Assembly (NCBI GenBank): GCA_002346425.1
Contig: DDZS01000028.1
Span: forward strand, 1 to 47,512
Direction of reading: 5' to 3'
Length of the DNA stretch: 47,512 bases
Source: Alphaproteobacteria bacterium UBA3002
Lineage (GTDB): Bacteria; Pseudomonadota; Alphaproteobacteria; Rickettsiales; UBA3002
Shown: positions 1-7,781 of the stretch, one piece after another
Numbering within the stretch: position 1 is the stretch's first letter
Layout of the letters: every line of letters begins with the position of its first letter
Notes under the pieces: generated by a model
What the model was told of the DNA's origin: nothing
The model's input: only the letters and a program-made list of their open reading frames with translations
Database searches by the model: none
Position numbers and translations under genes: made by a program

Positions 1-2981
1 AGGCTGGCAACCAATGCGGTCATTAATATGGGTCGTAGGCGCGTCAAAGCACCTTCGATAATGGCTTCATCCAGCTTCATACCCTGATCACGCAGATTAC
101 GGATAAACGACACCATCACCACGCCGTTTAGTACTGCCACCCCTGACAGCGCAATAAACCCAACCCCTGCGGAAATTGAGAGTGGGATGTCACGTAGCCA
201 CAATGCAGCAATCCCTCCTGTTAGAGCCAATGGTACGCCGGAGAAGATCAGCAAGGCAGCGCGACCTGATCCAAACGCCATAAAGAGCAAGCCGAAAATC
301 AGCAGCAATGCCACTGGCACCACGATAGTCAGGCGTTCTTTGGCAGAGATGAGCTGCTCAAATGTGCCGCCATAATCCACCCAATATCCGGCAGGCAGAT
401 CGACTTTTTGCCTGATGGTTTGCTGCACTTCTTCTACAAATCCACCCAAATCGCGGCCTCGCACATTGGATGTAACCACCACGCGGCGCTTGCCATTCTC
501 ACGGCTGATTTGGTTCGGGCCATAGATGATGCTGATATTGGCAACCTCTTCCAAAGGCACATAATCCGGGCGCATATCCGCGCCTTCCTGCTCGGCATAG
601 GCAAGCGGTATGGGCAGACGTTCCAAGGTTTTAATGTCGGTACGCAGATGCTCCGGCAGGCGCACGACCAAATCAAAACGCCTGTCACCTTCAAAGACCT
701 GACCGGCTTCTTTACCGCCCATCGCCACCTGTACTACTTCCTGTACATCAGCAATGTTAAGGCCATACAGATCAAGTGCGGCGCGATCCGGCAATACGGA
801 AAGCACTGGCAGGCCGGTAACTTGCTCCACCTTCACATCGGCAGCACCTTCTACGGCTTGTAAAGCAGTGCCAATATCTTGTGCGGATGCGAGCAACTGA
901 TCTAAATCATCACCATAGAGTTTTATGGCTAAATCACTTCGCACGCCGGAGATCATTTCGTTAAACCGCATTTGAATCGGCTGGGTAAATTCATAATTAT
1001 TCCCCGGCACTTTCTTCAAGACAGCTTCAATCTCCTCGACTAGCTCGGCTTTGCTTTTGCTGCTATCCGGCCATTCATCGTGAGGTTTGAGCATCACAAA
1101 TGTATCGGCAATATTAGGCGGCATCGGGTCGGTGGCCACTTCCGGCGTACCAATCTTGGCAAACACTTCTTTGACTTCCGGGAATTGACGGATGTGCTTT
1201 TCCACCTCGATTTGCATTTCTACCGATTGACTTAAGGACGTGCTTGGAATGCGTAATGCCTGCACCATAATGTCGCCTTCATCCAGGTTAGGGATAAATT
1301 CCGATCCCATACGCGAACCTACCACCAAACTTAGCAGCACCAAGGCAGTGGCACCGATAATAATCTGTTTGGGATGCACAAGGCTCCATTTTAGCATCGG
1401 CTCATACCACTGCTTGGATTTGCGGATGATGGCGCTTTCCTTTTCCTCCACCTTGCCGGTGACAAACAGGGCCACGGCTGCTGGCACAAAAGTGATAGAC
1501 AATACCAACGCAGAGAGCAAAGCGGTCACCACGGTAAAGGCCATCGGGTGGAACATTTTGCCTTCAATGCCGGTTAAGGCAAAGATGGGTAAATACACCA
1601 CGGTGATGATGATCACCCCGAAAATACTTGGTTGAATCACTTCGGCGGTGGCCTCGGCGGTGAGCTTAAAACGTTCCTCTTTAGTGAGTAACCTGCCCAG
1701 CTGGTGCTGCGCCATACCAAAACGCCTTATGCAGTTTTCTATGATGATCACTGCGCCATCAACGATCAGCCCAAAATCCAATGCACCAAGGCTCATGAGG
1801 TTCCCCGATACGCCGCGCTCGACCATGCCGGTGATAGTCATGAGCATGGAAATAGGAATCACGATGGCGGTAATCAGAGCAGCACGGATATTACCGAGTA
1901 GCAAAAACAGAATCACGATCACCAACAATGCGCCTTCGAGCAGGTTTTTTTCCACTGTCCAGATGGTACGATCCACCAATGCGGTGCGGTCATAGACAGC
2001 GCGAGCCACAATACCTTCGGGCAGACTATCGTTAATAATATCCAGCTTACTTGCCACACGCTGCGCTACGTCACGGCTGTTTTCACCCATCAACATCATG
2101 GCGGTACCAAGCACAATTTCCTGATCATTCATGGTCGCAGCACCGGTGCGAAGCGGTGCGCCAAGTTTGACATCGGCAATATCACCAATACGGATGGTCA
2201 GTTCATCACGTTTGGCGACAATAATATGCTCAATGTCATCAATATCTTTGACCTGACCAGGAATGCGAATCAGATATTGCTCGCCACTTTTTTCGATATA
2301 GCCTGCGCCCACATTATCATTATTATTCTCCAGCGCTTCGGTCACATCGCGCACTGTCAGTTCATAAGCAAGCAAACGCTCCGGATAAGGCATGACGTGG
2401 AATTGTTTTTCATAGCCGCCGATGGAATTAACCTCGACCACGCCTTTTAAGTTTCTAAGCTGCGGTACGATGATCCAATCCTGCACGGTGAGTAAATCCA
2501 TCGAGGTGTAGGGTGTGCCATCTTCTTTGACCGCGCCTTCTTTGACTTCCACCACGTAAGAGAATATCTCACCCAAGCCGGTGGCAATCGGCCCCATGAT
2601 TGGCTCTAACCCTTCGGGGATTTCACTTTTAATTTGCGATAGGCGCTCATTTAAGAGCTGACGCGCAAAATAAATATCGGTGCCATCTTCAAATATTACC
2701 GTCACTTGGCTTAGGCCATAGCGCGAGAGAGAGCGGGTATGATCCAGCTTGGGAATACCGGCAAGCACGGTTTCTATCGGGAAGGTAACGCGCTGCTCTA
2801 CCTCCAGCGGCGAGTAACCTGGCGCATTGGTGTTAATTTGCACCTGTACATTGGTAATATCCGGCACAGCATCAATCGACAGCCGGTTGAAATTATAAAC
2901 ACCTAAAGCCATCAGGCCGATCACGCTGATCATTACCAGCCATCGGTGTCGTATTGAGAAATAAATAATATTTTCTAACAT
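1..2981 (-). CDS. Heavy-metal efflux RND transporter, CzcA/CnrA type (3' end outside window)
   Basis: Inner-membrane proton-driven pump of the HME-RND family that moves divalent metal ions from periplasm or cytoplasm out through a tripartite complex. The reading frame starts at the ATG at 2981 (MLENIIYFSIRHRW...) and stays open to base 1, giving about 993 of the usual 1030-1060 residues. The fourth transmembrane helix carries the family signature with D402, D408 and E415 (context LDFGLIVDGAVIIIEN). In characterised CzcA these acidic residues sit at the same numbers and carry protons. This signature is typical of the Zn/Co/Cd and Ni/Co subgroups, not of Cu/Ag pumps (CusA). It is the last gene of a minus-strand operon, nine bases after the membrane fusion protein gene. 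The exact metal is inferred. Confidence 0.93.
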   Translation of the reverse strand, partial: MLENIIYFSIRHRWLVMISVIGLMALGVYNFNRLSIDAVPDITNVQVQINTNAPGYSPLEVEQRVTFPIETVLAGIPKLDHTRSLSRYGLSQVTVIFEDGTDIYFARQLLNERLSQIKSEIPEGLEPIMGPIATGLGEIFSYVVEVKEGAVKEDGTPYTSMDLLTVQDWIIVPQLRNLKGVVEVNSIGGYEKQFHVMPYPERLLAYELTVRDVTEALENNNDNVGAGYIEKSGEQYLIRIPGQVKDIDDIEHIIVAKRDELTIRIGDIADVKLGAPLRTGAATMNDQEIVLGTAMMLMGENSRDVAQRVASKLDIINDSLPEGIVARAVYDRTALVDRTIWTVEKNLLEGALLVIVILFLLLGNIRAALITAIVIPISMLMTITGMVERGVSGNLMSLGALDFGLIVDGAVIIIENCIRRFGMAQHQLGRLLTKEERFKLTAEATAEVIQPSIFGVIIITVVYLPIFALTGIEGKMFHPMAFTVVTALLSALVLSITFVPAAVALFVTGKVEEKESAIIRKSKQWYEPMLKWSLVHPKQIIIGATALVLLSLVVGSRMGSEFIPNLDEGDIMVQALRIPSTSLSQSVEMQIEVEKHIRQFPEVKEVFAKIGTPEVATDPMPPNIADTFVMLKPHDEWPDSSKSKAELVEEIEAVLKKVPGNNYEFTQPIQMRFNEMISGVRSDLAIKLYGDDLDQLLASAQDIGTALQAVEGAADVKVEQVTGLPVLSVLPDRAALDLYGLNIADVQEVVQVAMGGKEAGQVFEGDRRFDLVVRLPEHLRTDIKTLERLPIPLAYAEQEGADMRPDYVPLEEVANISIIYGPNQISRENGKRRVVVTSNVRGRDLGGFVEEVQQTIRQKVDLPAGYWVDYGGTFEQLISAKERLTIVVPVALLLIFGLLFMAFGSGRAALLIFSGVPLALTGGIAALWLRDIPLSISAGVGFIALSGVAVLNGVVMVSFIRNLRDQGMKLDEAIIEGALTRLRPILMTALVAS

Positions 2982-2990
2982 AATATTTTC

Positions 2991-3938
2991 CTAATCATGA
3001 TCTTCCACCTCGGATTTACCGAGGTCGGCTTTAATAATAAAACTGCCCTTGCTGACATATTCTTCACCGGCGGTTAGCCCGGAAAGCACTTCCACATATT
3101 GTTCATCTGCCTTGCCCAACCTAACCGAGCGCATCTCATAGGCATTACCTTCTTTAACGAACACCACGGACTGATCTTTCATCTGTTGAATGGCATCGCT
3201 GGTGACCGCCAATGGCACATCATAATCGGCCAGATACACATCACCTTCCACTGTCATGCCGGGTCGCCATTTACCTTGCTGGTTTGGTATGGACACCACC
3301 GCAATCACGGTTTGGCTTAGTGGATCGGCGGTAGGTAAAATAAGCGTGATAGGTGTTTCGATGCTTTTGCCATTTTGCAGTGTGTGTACACGTACTTGCT
3401 GGCCTTCCTGTACCTTATCAAGATTGCGGGGGAATACGTGAAACTCCGCCCATACATTCGATAAATCAGCGATGGTAAAGATAGCATCCTCACCGGCAAC
3501 ACTGCCGGTATTGGTATTTCGCTTTAGCACCACACCATCGGTGGGCGCGTTAATGCTATATACTCGAAGGCTTTCATTGGCTTCCACCGTGGCCAGCTTT
3601 TGGCCTTTTTTGACTTTATCACCCCAATTTACCTTGACACTTTTAACTACGCCGGGAAACCTTGCACGCACCTCGGTGGTGGTGTTGCGATTAAGCATGA
3701 TACGTCCGGTTAGGGTCATCACCTCATGAATGGTGGCAGCACCGGCTTTACTGATTTCAACGCCCGCCGCTTTTGCAGCCTCAGCATCTATTTCCGTTTT
3801 ACCTTCCTCATGCTCCTCTTCATGCTCATCGTGATCATCATCCCCAGCATATGCTACGGAGACCCAACCATTTCCAGTTTCCACCAAGCCTCCTATCACC
3901 AGCAGAAAAGAGAGTAGTATTACGTGTAATAGTTTCAT
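2991..3938 (-). CDS. Periplasmic membrane fusion protein of HME-RND pump (CzcB-like)
   Basis: The 315-residue adaptor joins the RND pump to the outer membrane channel. An N-terminal signal peptide (about residues 1-31) is followed by a strongly acidic and His-rich stretch (DDDHDEHEEEHEEG) as in CzcB proteins, probably a metal-binding segment. The rest has the adaptor layout: barrel-sandwich/lipoyl half-motifs around a short hairpin (RARFPGVVKSV..., INAPTDGVV), then a beta-barrel and membrane-proximal domain (GQQVRVHTL, WRPGMTVEGDV). The start at 3938 overlaps the stop of the lipoprotein gene as ATGA and has a GGAGG ribosome site, so translation is probably coupled. The His/Asp-rich leader fits Zn, Co or Cd rather than copper. 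This specificity is an inference. Confidence 0.9.
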   Translation of the reverse strand: MKLLHVILLSFLLVIGGLVETGNGWVSVAYAGDDDHDEHEEEHEEGKTEIDAEAAKAAGVEISKAGAATIHEVMTLTGRIMLNRNTTTEVRARFPGVVKSVKVNWGDKVKKGQKLATVEANESLRVYSINAPTDGVVLKRNTNTGSVAGEDAIFTIADLSNVWAEFHVFPRNLDKVQEGQQVRVHTLQNGKSIETPITLILPTADPLSQTVIAVVSIPNQQGKWRPGMTVEGDVYLADYDVPLAVTSDAIQQMKDQSVVFVKEGNAYEMRSVRLGKADEQYVEVLSGLTAGEEYVSKGSFIIKADLGKSEVEDHD

Positions 3939-4126
3939 GATTGACCTCCAGCGGTGGTTAAATCTTGCTTAGTAGAATCGCACTCACCACGCATTTTCTG
4001 CATCATATATTTGGATTTGCTATAGCCCGGTTTGGTAGGGTCTTCACATGCGATAGGTGAATGGTCATTACCGGCAGCACATGCGCTGACAGTGGTTAAA
4101 ATTAAAAGCGTCAACATGGTTTTCAT
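3935..4126 (-). CDS. Small predicted lipoprotein in the metal efflux operon
   Basis: A 63-residue protein with a short hydrophobic leader and a lipobox ending TVSAC at about residues 12-16, so it is probably lipid-anchored after cleavage before Cys16. The mature part is only about 47 residues (two further Cys, Lys-rich, DPTKPGYSKSKYMMQKM). It matches no family I recognise. Its start shares one base with the stop of the TolC-like gene (TAATG), and its stop overlaps the membrane fusion protein start (ATGA). It is thus locked between two pump subunits and made with them. A metal-binding or assembly role is possible, but only context supports it. Confidence 0.75.
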   Translation of the reverse strand: MKTMLTLLILTTVSACAAGNDHSPIACEDPTKPGYSKSKYMMQKMRGECDSTKQDLTTAGGQS

Positions 4127-5439
4127 TATTGCTCTCCTGCTATTGTGGTTAGTCGCTCTACATTGGCGCGAGCGGTGTGATATTCTTCTAATGTTTTGAT
4201 ATATTGCTCTTTGGCCTCGAACAGAGTGCGCTGGGCATCCAGCACCTCCAGATAAGGGAAGCTGCCGGAGTTATAGCCTTCCCGTGATAGCTCAAAGGCA
4301 TCCTCTGCCGATGGGATGATATCGGCGGTAAGCGTGTTGGCCTGATGGTAGCTGTTTACCATTTCTTCCAAACGGTGATAGAGCATATTACGCAAATCAA
4401 TATGCGTGGCATCGCCATCACTTTGTGATTTGCTCAGGTTGCTTTTTGCACTGGTGATATTGCCTGTATTGGCATTAAACACCGGGATGGGGATGGACAG
4501 ACCAGCCATAAATGCCTGGTCACCACTTTCACGTAAATCCCGCACTCCAAAGCGAAGCCTTGGGTTGGGAATAGCCTTTGCTTTTTCCAGCTCATACAGT
4601 GCTTCTTGTTGATTACGCTTTATCTCCCACTGCTTGATATCAGGGGTTTGTAATAATTGCGCTTCCACTTCTTTTTCGGTGGGGGGCGTGGTTAAGCGGT
4701 ATAATGGGTCGGCTTCTAGCAAAAATACTTCATCATGGCCTGTCCATAGGCTGGCAAGTACATGCTTGGTGTGGTGAAATTCTCGCTGTGCGCGTTGATG
4801 TGCGACCTTGGCGGTGGATACGGTAATTTCTGCCTTGCGTAGCTGCACCTCCGGCTCAAGTGCTGCATTGACCCGCTTTTTGACCGCCGCCAAAAGCGTT
4901 TCTGCCAAGGTTTTTCGCTCCTCGCTGAGTGCCAGCATTTCTTGCGCGGCCACAGCATTATAATAGGCGATTTCAACATCACGAATAAGGTTATAACGCT
5001 CCATTGTCTGGCCGTATTGCCCAAGCATAACCCCTTGTTTGGCTGCTTCACTACGGCTGGAAACCTTACCGCCAATTTCAATTTCCTGCGCGATGCCATA
5101 GGTGATTTCAGCACCATTAACTCCACTTAAATTACCGCTTCCTGCGATATCCTCTGCTTCAAATTCAAACTCAGGATTAGGCCAAGCACCTGCCTGATCC
5201 TCCGCGCCTTTGGCAGCTTCTAGCTGGGCTGCTGCGGATTTTAGGCGTGGCGAAGCGGCCAATGCTTTTTCAATGGCATCGGATAAGGTCAGTACCGATC
5301 GGTGTTGATGGCTGGCTTCCTGGTGCGCTTGCGCCTCGGCTGCGCCGTTAGATTCCGCTGCCCACACTGGCTGGGATAAGGCAGTGCTACCCAATAGTCC
5401 CACTACGCACAGCGCAGGTAAAAAATAGATTTTCTTCAT
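4126..5439 (-). CDS. TolC-like outer membrane efflux channel (CzcC type)
   Basis: Outer-membrane channel of the metal efflux complex, 437 residues, the usual size for this family. A signal peptide covers about residues 1-27 (ends QPVWA). A His-rich short segment follows (EASHQHRS), then two outer membrane efflux repeats with the typical Leu/Ala-rich coiled-coil helices (LSDAIEKALAASPRLKSAAAQLEAAKG; second repeat near LSREGYNSGSFPYLEVLDAQRTL). The phrase GYNSGSFPYLEVLDAQRTL is the family hallmark near the C-terminus. It is transcribed with the fusion protein and pump downstream and is preceded by the small Cys/His-rich protein gene. Confidence 0.9.
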   Translation of the reverse strand: MKKIYFLPALCVVGLLGSTALSQPVWAAESNGAAEAQAHQEASHQHRSVLTLSDAIEKALAASPRLKSAAAQLEAAKGAEDQAGAWPNPEFEFEAEDIAGSGNLSGVNGAEITYGIAQEIEIGGKVSSRSEAAKQGVMLGQYGQTMERYNLIRDVEIAYYNAVAAQEMLALSEERKTLAETLLAAVKKRVNAALEPEVQLRKAEITVSTAKVAHQRAQREFHHTKHVLASLWTGHDEVFLLEADPLYRLTTPPTEKEVEAQLLQTPDIKQWEIKRNQQEALYELEKAKAIPNPRLRFGVRDLRESGDQAFMAGLSIPIPVFNANTGNITSAKSNLSKSQSDGDATHIDLRNMLYHRLEEMVNSYHQANTLTADIIPSAEDAFELSREGYNSGSFPYLEVLDAQRTLFEAKEQYIKTLEEYHTARANVERLTTIAGEQ

Positions 5440-5552
5440 TATAGATTCCCAAATACATTGCTAAACACGTATCAATAGACCGCTTCTTGCCAGCCAAATA
5501 TGGCCGCAATTAAGCGTGACGCAGGCACACGTATCCTACGAGTTTTACGAGT

Positions 5553-5876
5553 TTAGGATTGGGGAGGTTTTGAAGGCGGGTAGTTTAGCTGAGAAAAATA
5601 ATTATCACCCGCTCGATTGTGTAGTGCTTGACTAGCGATGGCAACATACTCAGCTTTGCCATGCAAGGTGGAAACATTGCTGTGGTTATGGCAGCAAGAG
5701 CAAAAATCACATATTGCCTTACCCTGACTTTCATCCTGATTGCCGATATCATCGACGCTGACAACATTCAAAAAATTGCCGCATAGAGCCTCATCCGAAC
5801 AGTCGGCAGCCGTAGCACTGGCAACATTCATCGCCAAAAATGCAATAACCATTATGAGTGAAGACAATTTTTTCAT
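5553..5876 (-). CDS. Small secreted Cys/His-rich protein at head of metal operon
   Basis: A 107-residue protein with a clear signal peptide (MKKLSSLIMVIAF... cleavage near ASATAA). The mature part has a dense metal-ligand cluster, ICDFCSCCHNHSN, and a Pro-rich tail (YPPSKPPQS). Short proteins with such a CxxC/CCHxH motif and a Pro-rich end often precede czc-type operons. I recognise the layout but cannot name a family with confidence. The ATG at 5876 was chosen over the in-frame upstream start at 5888 because the signal peptide begins there. It is the first gene of the efflux operon and could serve as a periplasmic metal buffer or sensor. That role is inferred. Confidence 0.75.
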   Translation of the reverse strand: MKKLSSLIMVIAFLAMNVASATAADCSDEALCGNFLNVVSVDDIGNQDESQGKAICDFCSCCHNHSNVSTLHGKAEYVAIASQALHNRAGDNYFSQLNYPPSKPPQS

Positions 5877-6020
5877 GTGGTCTAGCATAGAGCAAATAAA
5901 ATAAACTGCAATAATATCTTCGTTTTTCGGTTCAATTTATCATTGGATTATAGTATTATGAATGTTCACCCAACAAATCTATACTCAACCCACGATATAT
6001 ATTCCAACATATAAATAAAC

Positions 6021-6073
6021 TTATAGGTTGTGATAACTATTTTCATTATTCTTATTGTTATAACCCCTTATAA
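6021..6073. promoter_or_regulatory. Two TTAT-N8-ATAA dyads in an AT-rich divergent control region
   Basis: The 267-bp gap between the metal operon (minus) and the next gene (plus) is very AT-rich. It contains two 16-bp dyads of identical form, TTAT-N8-ATAA, at 6021-6036 and 6058-6073. The second extends to a perfect 7-bp inverted repeat (GTTATAA CCCC TTATAAC, 6057-6074). Their centres are 37 bp apart. They could be operators for one or both divergent units. In such AT-rich sequence, chance matches are a real alternative. No convincing -35/-10 pair was identified. Confidence 0.35.
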
Positions 6074-6143
6074 CTTTTCTTATCGGCAATTTAGCCAATG
6101 AATAACAGGACGTTTTTGTAAGAAAAATGACGATTAATGATAT

Positions 6144-6932
6144 ATGGGGGATAACGTGCCAATCCCAGAAAAACAGTACACTAGATTGGAGGCGCTTCTA
6201 GGGAGGTGGAAACTATCTAGGGACGATGTATTTTATGCAATAGAGAACGGCTTGCTGCATTGTTGTGTCTGGCTACAGCCACGATATATGGAGTGCGGCT
6301 CGAAAGAAAATGGCTGTTTTCATGCCAAGCGGCAACAGCGCAAAGATGGGTTAGTGCTGGTTCGGCCAGAAGATTGCCACGCCATCTTCCAAAATGATGA
6401 AGTGCTGGCGCATAGCTTCATCCCCATCGAAAACCCAGATGATCTTTTACGCATTACGCATGAACCACCGCAGCCTTATATTTGTCTGAGGCTGCAACAT
6501 CTTCTGGTAATGCACGATGAACAAAAACGGTTTGAACGCACCTATCACATTCGCAGCCGTGGCAAAGCTTATAAGAAATCAAAACATAATCGCAAATGCC
6601 ATCGCCCTAAGCCCACGATTCAGGTTTTCAATAATTACAAAGAAGTGTTGGTGGATGATAGCACCTATCATTTCGGGCAGGTGCAGGCTGATATCGTCAA
6701 GCAATTGCATGATGCCAGCAAAAGCAATGATCCGTGGGTGCATGGCAAAACGCTGTTAAATAATTCCGGATCACAGGCGATGCGGTTTCAGGATGTATTC
6801 AAAAATAAAAAAGGCTGGCGCGATATTATCGAATCAGATGGGCGCGGCCATTATCGGCTAAAGCTAAAAGCCAAACAGTTTTACAAGCCACCAGCCGATG
6901 ACACCGTAGAACGCCAGCAAGCCACCAATTAG
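6144..6932 (+). CDS. Unknown island protein with possible C-terminal winged-helix domain
   Basis: A 262-residue soluble protein that I do not recognise. The N-terminal half is rich in Cys (HCCVWLQPRYMECGS..NGCFHA), and the middle is strongly basic (SRGKAYKKSKHNRKCHRPKP). The last about 85 residues (HFGQVQADIVKQLHDA... to GHYRLKL) have helix-helix-strand spacing reminiscent of a winged helix-turn-helix. A regulatory or DNA-binding role is therefore possible but unproven. It is transcribed away from the metal operon and converges with the XRE gene. No strong ribosome site precedes the ATG. Confidence 0.7.
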   Translation: MGDNVPIPEKQYTRLEALLGRWKLSRDDVFYAIENGLLHCCVWLQPRYMECGSKENGCFHAKRQQRKDGLVLVRPEDCHAIFQNDEVLAHSFIPIENPDDLLRITHEPPQPYICLRLQHLLVMHDEQKRFERTYHIRSRGKAYKKSKHNRKCHRPKPTIQVFNNYKEVLVDDSTYHFGQVQADIVKQLHDASKSNDPWVHGKTLLNNSGSQAMRFQDVFKNKKGWRDIIESDGRGHYRLKLKAKQFYKPPADDTVERQQATN

Positions 6933-7043
6933 CATAAAAAGCCTGAAAGCAATTTTGTAAAACACTCGACCTGCGGGTGAGAGCGATGCCAAATATTGTC
7001 GTTCCGCTTCTGCTTCCAATTTATTCTGGTAGCGGCACCCCAT

Positions 7044-7376
7044 TTAATCCTCGCTCTGCTCAATCAAAATCAGCAGAGCTTTTTTCTTATCTTCTGAAAG
7101 ATTCCGAAAATACCTTAATAGGTTTGCTTCTTTTATGTGCGCTTCGGATGAAGGGAAAAAGAATCCCGGTGGCACATTTAACGCTTCGGCAAATTCCCAC
7201 AATTTAGAAGCAGCCAGTCGGTTACTGCCGCGTTCATACTTTTGTATCTGTTGAAAGGTAACAGGATGCTCGATTTGAATAGCAAGCGTATCTTGGCTGA
7301 TACCTTTTGCTTTTCTCGCTTCGCGCAGCTGCTCACCCGCATAAATATCAATCGGATGAATTTCTTTTTTTTGCAT
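7044..7376 (-). CDS. XRE-family helix-turn-helix regulator
   Basis: A 110-residue DNA-binding protein with a Cro/cI-type helix-turn-helix at about residues 14-66 (GEQLREARKAKGISQDTLA...VTFQQIQKYERGSNRLAA). This is followed by a short helical tail (NLSEDKKKALLILIEQ) likely used for dimerisation. The ATG at 7376 has a GAGG ribosome site four to five bases upstream and is preferred over the GTG at 7382. The gene points away from the island's plus-strand replication/recombinase operon, the usual position of an element's repressor. An 8-bp inverted repeat covers its ribosome site, so self-control is plausible. It most likely controls element functions. That is inference from position. Confidence 0.85.
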   Translation of the reverse strand: MQKKEIHPIDIYAGEQLREARKAKGISQDTLAIQIEHPVTFQQIQKYERGSNRLAASKLWEFAEALNVPPGFFFPSSEAHIKEANLLRYFRNLSEDKKKALLILIEQSED

Positions 7377-7380
7377 AGGC

Positions 7381-7404
7381 ACCTCGTCTTAGTTTTGACG
7401 AGGT
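7381..7404. promoter_or_regulatory. Inverted repeat over the XRE ribosome site (operator or RNA hairpin)
   Basis: A perfect 8-bp inverted repeat, ACCTCGTC-N8-GACGAGGT, begins five bases upstream of the XRE start codon. In the XRE transcript the second arm contains the GAGG ribosome site, so the hairpin would hide it. As DNA it is a symmetric site for a dimeric regulator. It also overlaps the candidate -35 box of the opposing plus-strand promoter. A protein bound here could therefore affect both directions. Confidence 0.5.
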
Positions 7405-7422
7405 ACTCGGCACCACTATGGT
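7395..7422 (+). promoter_or_regulatory. Candidate sigma-70-type promoter for the island plus-strand operon
   Basis: TTGACG (7395-7400, five of six to consensus) and TATGGT (7417-7422, four of six) are separated by 16 bp. The promoter would start transcripts near 7429, just upstream of or inside the structured leader, and it shares bases with the XRE inverted repeat. This is a motif match only. Confidence 0.4.
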
Positions 7423-7533
7423 GCTGGGAGGTTAGTAAGCCTCAAAGCGGCTGCGATGTATTCCCCTTGCGGGTATTGTATTCCACCACCCTCCCAACAT
7501 AGTGGGAGGACTGAAATGGTAAATACGCAGTCC
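7405..7533 (+). ncRNA. Candidate structured leader RNA with P4/C4-like immunity layout
   Basis: The block CCTCCCA (7490-7496) is complementary to two identical TGGGAGG blocks, one upstream (7425-7431) and one downstream (7503-7509), so the two pairings exclude each other. The upstream pairing is extended by CTATG/CATAG (7416-7420 with 7498-7502). It would close a junction holding smaller hairpins (AGCC/GGCT at 7437-7452, and CCC/GGG near 7463-7474). A GCACCA/TGGTGC hairpin lies at 7410-7424, and GGACTG/CAGTCC (7508-7513 with 7528-7533) is followed by an A-rich run. In phage P4, seqB of the CI RNA pairs with flanking seqA and seqC to terminate the replication transcript. P1/P7 C4 RNA is related. 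The layout here, upstream of a replication-like operon, is the same. Homology itself is untested. Confidence 0.5.
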
Positions 7534-7552
7534 AAAAAATCGTATCTTTGAG

Positions 7553-7567
7553 GGGTTACTACACCCC
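7553..7567. terminator. Small GGGGT/ACCCC stem-loop in the leader region
   Basis: GGGGT and ACCCC form a five-base-pair stem with a short loop near 7553-7568, just after the candidate structured RNA. No T-run follows, so it would be a weak or Rho-assisted stop at best. It may be the place where leader transcripts end when the upstream RNA folds in the immune form. That is speculative. Confidence 0.25.
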
Positions 7568-7642
7568 GTCACGCGCAAGAGCATAAACTACTGAGGTTAA
7601 ACTGCAATATATTCCTGCTCCCACCTAGCTCCCACCCAGCCC

Positions 7643-7739
7643 GTAGCCGACCCGTAGCCAGCCCCCACTAAACTGTTGCAAAATGGGAAAATAGCTGAAT
7701 TTCATCTCACTCTGCCTGTAGCCAGCCCGTAGCAAGGTC
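7643..7739. repeat. Two pairs of 11-bp iteron-like direct repeats
   Basis: The unit GTAGCCRRCCC occurs as tandem pairs at 7643-7653/7654-7664 and 7718-7728/7729-7739. The fourth copy is degenerate (GTAGCAAGGTC). Copies within a pair start exactly 11 bp apart, one helical turn, and the pairs are 75 bp apart. They lie in the 438-bp gap just upstream of a gene group that encodes a replication-initiator-like protein. This is what iterons of a replication origin or repeated regulator sites would look like. Confidence 0.5.
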
Positions 7740-7781
7740 ATCCTTTGCTCCCAGACAGCCCCCAGCAGATTTTGCCAGCCT

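Noticed and set aside
5533..5559. ATCCTA/TAGGAT as terminator of the small Cys-rich gene
   Set aside because: Six base pairs with a 15-base loop, overlapping the stop codon and without a T-run, is too weak; the operon continues into the next genes.
6977..7207. 76-codon plus-strand frame
   Set aside because: It is antisense to most of the XRE gene, has no ribosome site and its sequence looks like a shadow frame.
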